Of a stretch of DNA of 64,000 nt, positions 1 to 11,281 are shown piece by piece. The first letter of the stretch is position 1, and every line of letters starts with the position of its first letter. Source of the DNA: Branchiostoma floridae (taxonomy: Eukaryota; Chordata; Leptocardii; Amphioxiformes; Branchiostomatidae); assembly GCF_000003815.2 (NCBI RefSeq), contig NC_049983.1, positions 17,390,746 to 17,454,745 on the forward strand. Reading direction: 5' to 3'. A program made the translations under genes and the position numbers. A model generated the notes under the pieces. That model had not been told where the DNA came from and did no database searches. It was given only the letters and a program-made list of their open reading frames with translations.

Positions 1-258
1 ACGGGGAAGTGTACATAGCAGAGAACCAAGAACAAAGGACAACTACACGCAGTTCAGATGTAGGACATCTAGATTAAAAAATATTACCTTACCTTTTATT
101 ACCTTAACATTTTTGAATGAATTTTAATGCATTTTTAACAAATGTTTATGTCATATACCCCAATTCAGCCAAGTATGGCTGCAATGGTATGTATAAGTAA
201 ACTTCTTTGTTGCAAATGAACCAGTCATTAAGTCATTCATAACCTTATTAACGCTTGC
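1..258. other. No gene seen
   Basis: AT-rich sequence before the LINE remnant. I see no exon, repeat or RNA gene here. Confidence 0.5.
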
Positions 259-1516
259 TTGTTCTTTACAGTGTTCTTTGCAGTGGACAGAGAACTCCGG
301 GAACAGCAAGCTGGCTTTCGACCCAAACGATCCTGCGCTGAACAAATCTTCACTCTAAGACGCATTATAGAAAAGTGCAATGAACTTCAGACCCCACTCG
401 CTATCAGCTACATTGATTTTACTAAGGCATTTGATTCCATTCATCGGCCCTCATTGCGGAACATTATGCAGATGTATGGATTGCCTCCCAAGTTGATATC
501 TGCAATCAAGGGGATTTATGCCAACTCAAGATGCTGTGTAAGGACCAGTGATGGGTACAGTGACTGGTTTGAGGTTAAGCAACGGGGGTACGTCAAGGAT
601 GTGTGCTATCACCCATTCTCTTTGCCCTCGCCATTGACTGGGTCCTATCCAAGGCAACAGACAGAAAGGGTATACAGTGGGTACAAGAACAGAAACTGTC
701 GGATCTGGATTTTGCAGTTGACATCGCCGCCCTAACAGAAACCACCCAAGAGCTCCAGCCGTTAGTAAGCGACATAGGCTCCTCAGCAGCTAGTATTGGC
801 CTTGAGATCAGTACAAAAAAGACCAAGAACATGCTGTCAGGACCCCACCCACCGACAACAGCTGTATTCATCGATCAGTATGAAGTAGAAGTGGTTGAGA
901 ATTTCACTTACCTTGGAAGTTCCATAAACAACAACGGGGAAATAGATAAAGAATTGGACTGTAGGATTGGAAAGGCCTCAGCAGCATTTAACCAACTAGG
1001 AAAGATCTGGAGGTGTAAGAAACTTTCTATTAAGATAAAACTACGCTTTTACAATAGCAACGTCCTGTCCACACTCCTCTACGGCTCTGAATCATGGAAT
1101 TTGAAAACCAGCCATGAGAAGAACCTTGACGCCTTCGACAGCAAGTGTGTGAGGAGGATCTTGGGGATCAAATGGAGTGACTTTGTCTCAAACAAAGACG
1201 TAAGAGCACAAACAAGACAACAGCCAGTGTCATCAATCATATGTAAACGACGGTTAAGCTGGCTAGGACATGTGGAACGACTCCCACCCGAGGGATTTGC
1301 TCACCAAGTTCTTCAGTGGAAACCTCAAGGTCGGAGAAAGAGGGGACGTCCTAAGATGAACTGGCAGCAGACAGTTGACAGAGATCTCCTGCCAGTGGGC
1401 AAGAGATGGAAAGATGTGTGGAGACTGGCTGTAGACAGAGCGGGCTGGAACCTTCTAACTGCCTCATGCGTCACACGACGTGGGAGCCACTAAGTAAGTC
1501 TAAGTCTAAGTAAGTT
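259..1516 (+). mobile_element. Decayed non-LTR retrotransposon (LINE), reverse transcriptase 3' part
   Basis: Two overlapping reading frames encode one broken reverse transcriptase. The first (to about 600) holds the finger/palm start with QQAGFRPKRSCAEQI and motif A as YIDFTKAFDS. The second (from 603 to the stop at 1493) holds the rest, including the thumb, the LLYGSESW block and the RRKRGRPKMNWQQ tail typical of RTE/RTEX-like endonuclease-RT elements. A frameshift near 600 separates them. The catalytic motif C, normally YADD, reads FAVD, so a metal-binding Asp is lost. The 5' end is truncated near 275, with no endonuclease domain. The stop is followed at once by TAAGT/TAAGTC short tandem repeats (1491-1516), a usual 3' tail of this class. 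The remnant is dead. The clade assignment is from motif memory and is less certain than the LINE call. Confidence 0.88.
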
Positions 1517-1858
1517 CTTTAACATTTTTGCAGATTTTGTTTGGGTGCGGGCAGTAAAGTACGCAAGCCAACTGTGGCCACGCTTTGTGACCAAGTTTTG
1601 AAAAAAATCTAAAAAGTGCATACATTAATCAAGAAAATACAGTTATGTTACAGTATCATGATGTAACAAGATTACGTTTCTGGGAGCATTTGCCAGCATG
1701 TGCACACAAATGCTTGGGAAACATAATCTTCTCTGACAAAGGTAACAAACTGACAGCTATATACAAGTTCACCAGGGTACACTTATATAAATCACACTTA
1801 TATAAAAGGCACAATATTATTTTGCGCAAATTCATGTAGTTAAAAATTAGAGGAAGAA
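1494..1858 (-). other. Probable 3' flank or 3' UTR of the BAAT/ACOT gene
   Basis: Lies between the LINE tail and the stop codon of the thioesterase. No further exon is visible and no clear AATAAA was found on the minus strand. Confidence 0.4.
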
Positions 1859-3844
1859 TCAGAGTCTGCTTTGTGTATTATTTTTGTCTACATGTGTCCT
1901 GAAGAAACTGAGGATCTTGTGCCAAGAGTCCTCCTGGGCTGCGGCATGGCTTCTAGGCTCCCCACCAGCAAGCATACACCAGTCTAGAAAAATGTAAAGG
2001 TATGTGAAAGCTATAAATTCTACATACAGTCAGTATCTCAAAATGATCTCATTAAAAACAAGAGTTTGGCGACCTCACCCTTTAGTGAGATATTTACAGC
2101 ATTCACAAGTTTCTTCTATCATCTTGTCTCATTGAAATAGCCTCCATGGCAGGTTCTTAGGGGCCTTTTTTGGCTCATGATACACTTTTGCTGGCCATTT
2201 CTTTTTGTACTGGGTCGCTGATTGCCGGCTGTCGCTGATTACTGTCAAGCGACCCAGTACAAAAAACAATACCTCCATTTTCAAAGAAGAAACCTGCAGT
2301 AACTGTATAAAGTATTTTACTAACCGAAAACTCTGTGATAATACAGAGCACAGTGAGGCATGTATGGAGGCTCGATCAGGTGACCTGCCTTTGGGTACTG
2401 CAGCAGGGTGTAGTTCGTCTTCCCATGAGCCTTCATTCTACCAATGGCCTGTCAAGTGAAACATGAGAGTCATATTCTTACTGCAGGTAAGATGCAGTTA
2501 GGCCACACAGACTTGTTTTTGTGGATGACATCCTCTGGCGAATATAAAATGGGAAAATCCAGAAAAAATGTTGCTAAACCACGGGAGTAAACCTCCAGTC
2601 CATTCTTTCCCTGTCTTGGTTTGTCTATTTTCACCTCAAGTAAAATTACTCTGACCGTGTATCCCCTTACGGAGGCACGGTGGACGCATGTTGCCACTTG
2701 TGTTATTTTTTAAATTTTGCAAAAGGCATGTTGGAGTTCGTTGGAGGCATGCACATTGGACTTTGTTGAAGCCACGTTGGAGTTCGTTGGAGCGTTGTCA
2801 AAATCAACAGTACCTCAAGAGTACTCCAAGCCAGTGTGATAGGGGCTTAAACACTGTGAACCACCCAATGACTTATTATATCAATTACCCAGATTCAATC
2901 ATAGCTCACCTGATTCGCAAAGAAAACTGCTTTTGTGCTGAGATCATCCTCCCCTGCCACAAACATAATGGGACACTGTGCTTTCTCCACCTGAAAACAT
3001 AAAGAGGGACAGGTGCATATAAAGCTGCACATTTTATCGATGCCTCTGTCATCATTATATTGAAGCCCACGGGATACTCTCTCCTTTAGTTCAGGAACAG
3101 ACACAGGTCAGGACCTAAACCTCATCAGTACCTGTACCCGATGTTATGTTCAAGTACACAGCCTTGTTCTCTAGTACTGTATTCCCAGGTATGCATACTT
3201 CAGATATGCAAGAGTGCATTTATATATTGGGTGATGTTGCATTGGAGATCTCTTCAGATGAATTGTTCAGGGTATTACAGATTATAATACACGTACATAT
3301 AACTTGGCAGAGAAATATCTATAGAGATTAGTTATTCTTACCTGAACATATGCCTTTATACCTGGTTCTTTGGTGGTATCCAACACATTTCTTACGTCGA
3401 CATACCCCTCTTCCGTAAAAACAAGTCCTTCAGGCACCCATCTGTCGACAAGAAGAAAGGGTATTTCAAAGAGAGGATCATGTGTCGAAATTCTGTTGCA
3501 GTACCCTATAAAGTTGCTTGGGGGTCAGTGTTCCTCCCTGGTTTTTAAGAGATCTATTCTCACAATGATACTTAATATCATTAAGATACATTGACAACTT
3601 TTTTGAGATATGCTCCTCACAAAGTTACATAAACATACAAATGTTCATTTACACAAATTATGCATACTCACACATACACACATACAGACACACACATGTA
3701 AACACACACACATATACACACATACACATGCACACATGTAATTACACATACACACACAAATATAAGCACACACACATCCACCCACACACATCCATGTTAA
3801 CACACACACCAACACAAACACACAAGCACACATACACACACACA

Positions 3845-3875
<31 letters not shown>

Positions 3876-6800
3876 AGAAATACATATTAAGTGAACCAGC
3901 TCACGGTGCACAGGGGAAGACTGTGTCCTTGTAGCGCAGTGGAGCAGCAGTTACAGCCGTGTAGCCACTGATGCCTACTGCAGCAGCAACCTGTTTGTAA
4001 AATTTTATCTTTGTCATACCGAAAACTTGACTCTAAGTTAACAGGGCACTACAAAAGGCATACAGTACGTTAAATGGGTTTTAAACTCCAGAAGGGAGTG
4101 TTATTTTACATGTATGTACATTTGTATCAATAAATACATAATCAGCCGACTTCTTGCCTAGCCCCACTTGTGGTAAATTACACATCATGTACATGTACAT
4201 GTTTGTAAGACAATATGACACTCACCAAACCCATGCAGACATTACTCATTTATTTTCTGTGTATTGACACTTCCTTCATCATGAATATGCATAGTGAGGG
4301 GCGATAAGCACACCAATACAGCCAACAGTACACAGAATATCAAAGAACACATATCATTGAGACATTAGTTTTGTCTTATTGCCCCTCAGTTTGGTTTTAT
4401 AACCTGACTTTTTGAGATTACTCGAAATAAAGAATACTTGAGGACTTTTTAGCAGAGTCCCAAATGTTTTTTGTATCCGAACCACAGCATCCTGTTGCAG
4501 GGCTCGAAATACCACCTGCATATTCAAATAGTGCAGGTAAATTTGGAGCGGTGCAGGTATTTTTTATGTCTACCTGAACCTAACCTGTACTGGGCCATGT
4601 ACTGGGTTTTAAACTTTTATACATAAATGTCCTATGATGTAGGTGTATGTGGGTTGTTACTAGCTGCAATGACTGTTACCACCCATAAAAAAAGAGTATA
4701 GAAGAAAAAGTAGCAATGGCTCCTGAACAATTTTAGTTTGATCCATACTTCCTAAACTCAGAGTGGTGCAGGTAAAATTTGTCTGGTGCAGGTAATTTTC
4801 AATGTTTCCTGTACCAGTACAGGTATGCAGAAAAAAGTATTTCCAGCCCTGTGTTGTGTATGTTACTGACAGATTTATATATATACCGTACCACAACATC
4901 CTGTTGTGTATGTTACTGACAGATTTATATATATACCGTACCAGAACATCCTGTTGTGTATGTTACTGGCAGACCAGCTGTGAGTTTACATAGAAAAAAA
5001 CATGAGGCCAATTACCTTGTCCATGTGTGCTGCCATAGACAGAGCTATCTCTACTCCCTTGGAGGTGGCCACAACGCCCACCCCGTGGCTCTGGACATTG
5101 GGAAGACTAAGTAGCCAGTCGGCTGCTTCCTGCAGTGTCAAACATCCATATCTGATTATATATTATACATATACATGTACGTACCCCATGCACGTTAAAG
5201 AACCCCCCACACGTGCGATGGTGCGGTGTGGATGGAGCAAACCATTCTGTCTGGAGTTGGAGATTCACTACGATTCACCCGGGCGGAGGCCTGGCGAACC
5301 TTCGTGTCGTATCTGCCATACGGTGATTTACATCATTCATCATGCCCCGGAGAGGAGATAGGCGCCGCCAGGGGACTAAAATGCCTATTGATACAGCATA
5401 ACATGTTGTGCTGCCCCTACGGCTGATTAATACGGCTGATTAAAAGGCTGTGGGACGAACGAACGAACGATATACATGTAATACGTTTCATGCATTTAAG
5501 TTCATGAGGATTTGATTTCGTAGAAGGGAAATGGAGTGTTTTGGTTTTGAGTTCGCAGCTGCACCATCCCATGAACTTTAACGCATTTTTGCACAGTAGT
5601 CACATACTGTAATGGAAAACTGAGTACATCTACCAACTGCAAGGGTGCTACAAACGGACAGTGCTGGTGTTATCAATTGTCACTGATCTACCTGTATCTA
5701 GTCTCTGAATACTTAGTACAGTATTGCCTATCATGGTGTTAAGAAAAGCCGAGAGTAGGTGGTATGGAGAAAGGAATGAATTAAAAAAATGTGTATTTGT
5801 AAGCGTTTGTGTGTCTTCACAACACCTAAACATTGTAGAGTTTACATTGTAGAGTCGTGTCATCAAGTCCCATTTTTATACAACATAAGTTGACACTACA
5901 GTAACACTAAACAGTTATATTCTATGGCTAGAGCCCTACTGCACTGCATAATGAACCAGCTCAATACATAATTCTATCAAAAATACTTTCGTTATAAATG
6001 ATATTGTACCTCAAAATAATGAAGGTCAACGTTGACCATTTCTTTTGGAAGGTCATCATAGGCAAAGAAGGCCAGGGCAGCGCAGTACAGCGAAACCTCG
6101 TGATGCCAGCAGTGCCGCACGGTACTCCGCCAAACCTCCGGTGGACCCAAACATGTCGATGACTGCAGCAAAAGGACCGTCACCTATGGAAGGCATAGAA
6201 TACACAAGAAACGTGTGGTCAGTTAACTTTAACACAGGACAGAATACCATCACTGTGTCACTGAAAGGCTTTGATAGAGGTCTGCATGCCTTTTTCTGTG
6301 TGGTGTAGTGACCTATCTTCTATCATCGTTAATCATACTCCGGCTCACTCTAACTTAGTGTTTATCGTTGTTGGTGAGTCATTCCTGACGCATTATTGGT
6401 TGCTTTAATTCTAAGTAGCATGATATCTATTTTCATAAATTCAACACAACATTGCCCCTGAATGTGTGCTCACAAACTAGAGTTGATTCCGAGTCACCGA
6501 GAGAGTTTTGAAATAATATTTGTAATAAGTTTGAACTATTCAAAAGAATACTTCAGTCACTTAAGTTCTAATTTTTTCAAACAATTGAAAATGAAAGTTT
6601 AAACATGTTTGAACATATCTATACAAAGACAAGAAATACCCTCATGGTAATGTGGAATCGACTCTAGTTGTGTTTTTTACGAGAAAGTGGACTACAATTC
6701 ACCCGGAGGTAGAAACAGCGTCCCTCGGACACGCCCTTCTCTCACCGGTACCCTCTTCACTCCGTGTCCCAGGTACCATCTCTCCACAGTTGTAGTCGCC

Positions 6801-7895
6801 AGCCAGGGCAGGTTCTCTTCTCCCATCACATCCACATGGCCTTCATGCACCCGCACATCTACCAGGAATGGTGTGGAGACGTCTTTCTTCCTGAGACGGA
6901 GTCCGGGTCTCTGACCAGGTGAGGGCTGCATGCTCCAGAACAGACCCATCTGGTCAACATCTGAATATTTGAGATAATTCTTTCTGAAGTAAAAACTGAT
7001 GTTCCTACACTGCAAAGTCTGTCTGCCTGTGCTGTAGCCTTCATTGGGTCCAAATGACCAATCACTTGTCACTGATTTTAAAAAGGTGAGAAATATCAAT
7101 TGGAGATTCTTTATCATTTTGAAGATCTCAGACAGGACTCTTTAAATTTCTTGTTTGTATGATGTAGTTCATTGATAATGCAAATAAGGTGTCCATTACT
7201 ATCATGACGTGTCCATTCTTCACTTTCTTTCATTTTATGGTGAGCAGGACTAGCACACAGAAAATATACATCAAAAGACAAACCAAAAATAATAATTTAG
7301 AAGCCTCGACCATGGTCTGTCATGTCACAGATTAATCACTTATTCTACCAACTCTGACCTCTTTTTCCTGCCACTATGGCAAGTCAGACATTTGCAATCA
7401 TCTTCCTATTCACTTTGCCAATCTACTAAGTGCAGACGGTGTATTCAAATTACAACCTAGATACTGTGACAAAAACATTGAATCATTCTGTAAAAAGAAT
7501 CAACGACTTAACAATTAGATATACTGTACCAGTATACAGCCCTCCCAGTGAAGGCTGTTTGGCCACCACAACCCTTCCCGTGTCGTCAGCCCTGTAATGT
7601 GCGTATGACTGGAAGCGGGCGGGCCCTTCCACATGCTACATTATATACAACTGTATATAACATTGTAGTACATACCAGTATACAGCCCTCCCAGTGAAGG
7701 CTGTTTGGCCACCACAACCCTTCCTGTGTCGTCAGCCCTGTAATGTGCGTATGACTGGAAGCGGGCGGTCCCCTCCGACAGTCGTGCATGTAAGGTGACC
7801 GGTTGTCTGGGAGCCAGTCTCTCCACGGTGATGTCCACCTTGTCATCAACCAGGGCTGTGGCTGGACTCACCAGCAGTCGAGCCTGCGTGCTCAT
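1859..7895 (-). CDS. BAAT/ACOT-family acyl-CoA thioesterase or bile acid-CoA:amino acid N-acyltransferase, probably peroxisomal
   Basis: Nine coding exons in transcript order: 7895-7676, 6960-6703, 6183-6010, 5129-5016, 3990-3905, 3441-3342, 2990-2910, 2448-2325, 1983-1859. Together they give about 425 residues, against 418 for human BAAT. Exons 1-2 form the N-terminal beta domain ([15 protein letters not shown], then [11 protein letters not shown]). Exon 3 starts the alpha/beta hydrolase domain ([16 protein letters not shown]). The nucleophile elbow in exon 4 reads [17 protein letters not shown], with Ser as in ACOT thioesterases rather than the Cys of mammalian BAAT. The acid is in [10 protein letters not shown] (exon 7) and the catalytic His in [10 protein letters not shown] (exon 8). 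The C-terminus ends in SRL, a recognised PTS1 variant, so peroxisomal import is likely. Exon 3 is one base out of phase (174 nt where 173 mod 3 is required): about four extra bases near 6078-6090 shift the frame between SRGFAV and ALAFFAYDD. This is either an assembly error or a null allele. Thioesterase versus acyltransferase activity cannot be settled from sequence. Confidence 0.92.
2202..2265. repeat. Perfect 18-bp inverted repeat, 28-nt loop
   Basis: Arms 2202-2219 and 2248-2265 (TTTTTGTACTGGGTCGCT and its reverse complement) are identical. It lies in the last intron of the BAAT/ACOT gene. It may be a small fold-back element. Confidence 0.8.
3655..3880. repeat. (CA)n-rich microsatellite
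   Basis: Imperfect CA/CACATA/CACACC repeats of about 225 bp, ending in a pure CA run near 3838-3868. It lies in the BAAT/ACOT intron between exons 3990-3905 and 3441-3342 and produces spurious open frames on both strands. Confidence 0.95.
4088..4351 (-). mobile_element. Partial copy of a MITE family also present at 42674-43232
   Basis: The reverse complement of this stretch matches about 42955-43212 over its whole length, including CTGCATGGGTTT, GTGAGTGTCATATTGT and AATAACACTCCCTTCTG. The terminal repeat of the other copy is missing here. It lies in an intron of the BAAT/ACOT gene. Confidence 0.8.
4498..4851. mobile_element. MITE with 15-bp terminal inverted repeats, TGTTG target duplication
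   Basis: The ends CAGGGCTCGAAATAC and GTATTTCCAGCCCTG are inverted with one mismatch. The flanks 4493-4497 and 4852-4856 are both TGTTG. Removing the element and one TGTTG restores CATCCTGTTGTGTATG, which is exactly the sequence of the neighbouring 50-bp tandem unit, so the insertion point is fixed by an internal empty-site control. The body contains several GTGCAGGTA motifs. No coding capacity. Confidence 0.85.
4852..4974. repeat. 50-bp tandem repeat, about 2.4 copies
   Basis: The unit runs CTGTTGTGTATGTTACTGAC onward with period exactly 50 (4861, 4911, 4961). An earlier, diverged copy (about 4471-4497) lies on the other side of the MITE at 4498-4851. Intronic in the BAAT/ACOT gene. Confidence 0.9.
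5185..5475. repeat. Possible SINE-like dispersed repeat
   Basis: About 290 bp that starts near CATGCACGTTAAAGAACCCC and ends in a short ACGAACGAACGA tandem tail. The CGTTAAAGAACCC block and repeat tail resemble marine-invertebrate short interspersed repeats. There is no second copy in the window, so this rests on general appearance. Confidence 0.35.
7528..7630 (-). repeat. Duplicated 103-bp piece of BAAT/ACOT exon 1
   Basis: Positions 7528-7630 repeat 7674-7776 with only a few mismatches at an offset of 146 bp. The copied segment is the 3' end of exon 1, including the GGLYT codons and the splice donor (GTACAG here, GTATGT in the real exon). It lies in intron 1 just downstream of the real donor, so it is a decoy donor or a cryptic exon remnant. 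Confidence 0.9.
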
Positions 7896-9540
7896 TTTTC
7901 TAAAGAATTACAAGAAATTTAACATGATAAACCAAATGATAAACCACTACTTAACTACATGCATGGGCATCATGATATGTGGTTGGTAATAGTTGTCAAT
8001 GTTGAGGCCCCTGAGAAAAAACAAACATGCCTGGAGTCATGGTATATCAAGCCTTGTCTGGACGATAATTATACATATTATAATACATATTAAAATACTT
8101 ATACATATTATACATAATATCGTCTCTTAATAAGTCTCCATGGCCTTTGATTCTCTGCAAATTGTGCAATTTAACTTTGATTTTGCTTACTTTGAAAAAG
8201 GTTTAAAGAATTGAATATGAATTTATGAACTATCAAAAGAACTTCCTTGTATTTTTGACAATGGACTGACAGTGTGTTGAATTCTTCCCATATTTGTTAT
8301 ACCCAAGGTTTCATTGTACATTTGTTAGGGCCTTTAATAGTCAAACTTCCTCCTGGTGTCACCAACACCTACCCACCCCCCAACCCCAAAGCAATGCAAA
8401 TTTGGTGTCAAACAGTAATACCTTGTGAATATGAGATGCTGAAGGTAATATAACGTTATTGGTTGCCGCAAGGAGCTCCTTGGTTGCCGGTTGCAAATTA
8501 GATTAAAAAACAAAATGAATCCCAGCTAAGTTCAACTGTTTAAAACTAAGCTTGCTTGAAAATCACCTCACCTTACCTGTGCACTTAGTCCAATGTTATT
8601 TGCATAAGGTCAGAATTTGGCCTTAGTACTTGGGTCAAATTCTGAAGCTTGTACAAATAACATTGGACTTTGTACACTTGATGAGGTAAAGGCAGATTTT
8701 GGACACTCTAGCTTACCTGCATTGTATTCTGACAATCTGTAGCATATCGCTTCTGTAAAAGTTTTCAGTATACTAGAAGGAACGTCTTACAAAACATGAA
8801 ATTTTAAACTCTTCATTCTGCAGTACTTCGCTCTTGACCTCGGCTCCTTCTTGACCTCCAATAGTTTCTACGTACTTTGACCTCTGACCTACCATGTGTT
8901 CCCGATGACCACATTAGTGTCGCTCGTATCAGGTTTTGGGCCGCGCACTAGTAGCTGGATTTCAGGAAGGCGCATCTCTACAACGTTGTGAATACGCTCT
9001 AAATTTAGCGTGATGTTTCACGTTGACTTCAGGATGATGTTTTCTTCCATTTTTGTTGTTGTTTTGTTGAACATTTTACGGATAGCTTCAATTGATTTGC
9101 ACCAAACAATGTGATGACATTTGAGCAAACATCACGATGGGCTTACTTCCCATATTCCTTTCCAGTGGTAAATTCTGGTAATTCTTCAATGGTAAAAAGT
9201 TAAAATAAAGACAAAAAAGACCAGGTTTCTTTCCTCTGTTGTTACTTTATATACATTAATGTCATTACTAAAATGAGTGACACTGTAATCCTTAGCACGC
9301 TAATTAATGCCGACTAATGTAGAAGAGATACCAAGTGCTGCAGAACACTGAAGTTTACATGTTTCAGAAACAGAAGAAAAATTCAGAAGTGCAATTTCTT
9401 GTGTTTACAGTGATAGAGTACAAAATACATTGTGCTATCCAGTTGTAATAGAGTATGTGAATATCAACTACATGTGAACTAACCTCCGCTTGGTTTCTGA
9501 CAAATCCACAAAAATGAGAAACATCTTGTATTTAGCTATA
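7896..9540 (-). other. 5' flank of the BAAT/ACOT gene; no further exon recognised
   Basis: The promoter and any non-coding first exon should lie here. I see an imperfect stem at 8585-8672 (TCCAATGTTATTTG against CAAATAACATTGGA, with a second inner pair around TCAGAATTTG/CAAATTCTGA). There is nothing else I can name. Confidence 0.4.
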
Positions 9541-10579
9541 ACGAAAGGTACCCCCCCCCCCCCCCCAAGAGATGGTTAACGTTTCAATGGCCTCTGATGA
9601 GAAACTGTCCCCATTGTGTCAGCACCAGGCTAGGGGATGAAAAGGACATGGCTATATATAAAAATAATTAACCAGTCACCTTGAAGAAATGTGTTGAGGA
9701 TCTAATTGTGTCAGCACCCAGCTTATAGAGATGAAAAGGGTGATTTCAGATATTAGCAGGTCTGTCTGAAGACAGGGATACAGAGGAGAGGATATGACAC
9801 TATAGAATAAAGATCTTTCCTCAGCCATGGCAACTCTTCATCATAAATTATTACCAAACTGCCTCCTACATAGCTCGTGTTCTAATAATGCCGTATATAG
9901 ACAAGTTATACATGGATACGGTGATTATATACAAGTAAATGGTAGCATAAGTGAATGGAACAAAAGCATTCTCGTTCAAAGCAAGGATATTGAGACATAG
10001 CCAAACACTGAAGGACTCCACAGAAATGCCATATTTTCATCTCAAGTATGATACATGTAGTTGAACATTTAGGTGGAATGTACATTTGTATATCTTCACT
10101 GTGTATACTGTATAGAAACAAAACATTTATTGTGACTTTAAACAACACAACGTATATATGATAGGTTTTCTGCACTACCAACGTCTTATAAAATCCATAC
10201 AATGTCATACAGTCAAGTGATTCATCATCATGCAAATAAACTAAGTATAGATATTGAAAGAATCTTGTATTCCAACGGACATATATAGCCATATCTCAGA
10301 ATAAAGATGTCTCAGTCTGACTTGTGTAACTTAATGCCATTCCATACTAGCCAAGTGCCACAAATGAACAGAATCATATGATGCACAAAGTCGATCCATG
10401 ATAGAACTATTTTCTCTTCTTTAACTATTGACCAGTTACAAACAACCAAATACATGTGTAACAATTATCCGACTGCTGCCTACCCCTGTGCCAGGGATCC
10501 CAGCAGCAGCAATCAAATACTGGATACTACTACTACTACTACTACTACTGCTACTAGATGCAACAATAGTTACTGGTTG
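9541..10579 (-). other. Intergenic or BAP1 3' UTR, simple repeats
   Basis: Contains a 16-C run at 9551-9566, a twice-repeated block ATTGTGTCAGCACC...GATGAAAAGG (9613-9646 and 9704-9738), and a TAC microsatellite near 10525-10556. A minus-strand AATAAA at 10126-10131 could serve as the BAP1 polyadenylation signal. No coding exon seen. Confidence 0.4.
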
Positions 10580-11281
10580 TGTAGTCTTAGAATTTTCACA
10601 ACATGATTTTTCCTATGTGAGTTATGTCATGTTGCATGGCCTTTGTGTGCATGCCTGGCATTAATATTGTTTATGATGCAAAGACCAAGCTTCACTGCTT
10701 CTTCCTTCTGTACTTGTCCGACACGCGTACGCGTGCCCGCTTCTGCCGTCAGTCGGGCTTTCCCAATGTGACATATCTTATGTTTCATGGCCTGTGTGTG
10801 TGTGTGTGTGTGTGTGTGCCTGGCATTACTATTGTTTATGATGACCAAGCTTCACTGCTTCTTCCTCCGTACCTGTCTTAGAATTTTTAAAACATGACTT
10901 GCTGCCGGTCTGGCTTTCTCAATGTGACGCATCTTAAGTTGCATGGCCTATGTGTGTGTGTGGTATCTGGCATTAATATTGTTTACGATGACCAAGCTTC
11001 ATTGCTTCTTCTTTCTGTACCTGTCTTAGATTTTCACAACATGATTTTCCCAATGTGACTTAATATGTTATGTTGCATGGCCTATGTGTGTGTGTGTGTG
11101 TGGTATGTGGCATTAATATTGTTTAAGATGCAAAGACCAAGCTTTACTGCTTTTTCCTTCTGTACTTGTCGGACATGCGTGCCAGCTTCGGCCGTCAGTC
11201 GGGCTTTCCCGATCTTATGTTTCATGGCCTATGTGTGTGTGTGTGTGTGGCATTACTAGTATTATTCATGATGACTAAGCT
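10580..11281 (-). repeat. Degenerate tandem copies of the BAP1 stop-codon region with (GT)n tracts
   Basis: Four imperfect units of about 140-160 bp begin near 10659, 10821, 10969 and 11109. The fifth, genuine unit is the end of the BAP1 last exon from 11250. Each unit has GGCATTA...TATTGTTTA, then AGCTTCACTGCTTCTTCC(TTC)TGTAC, then CAATGTGAC, a CATGGCCT block and a GTGTGTGT tract. Units 1 and 4 still carry the complement of the final BAP1 codons and the CGTCAGTCGGGCTTTC block; units 2 and 3 have replaced part of it. A partial unit starts near 10580. Confidence 0.85.

Noticed and set aside
3641-3934. Open frames on both strands rich in His/Thr or Cys/Val
   Set aside because: They are translations of a CA microsatellite.
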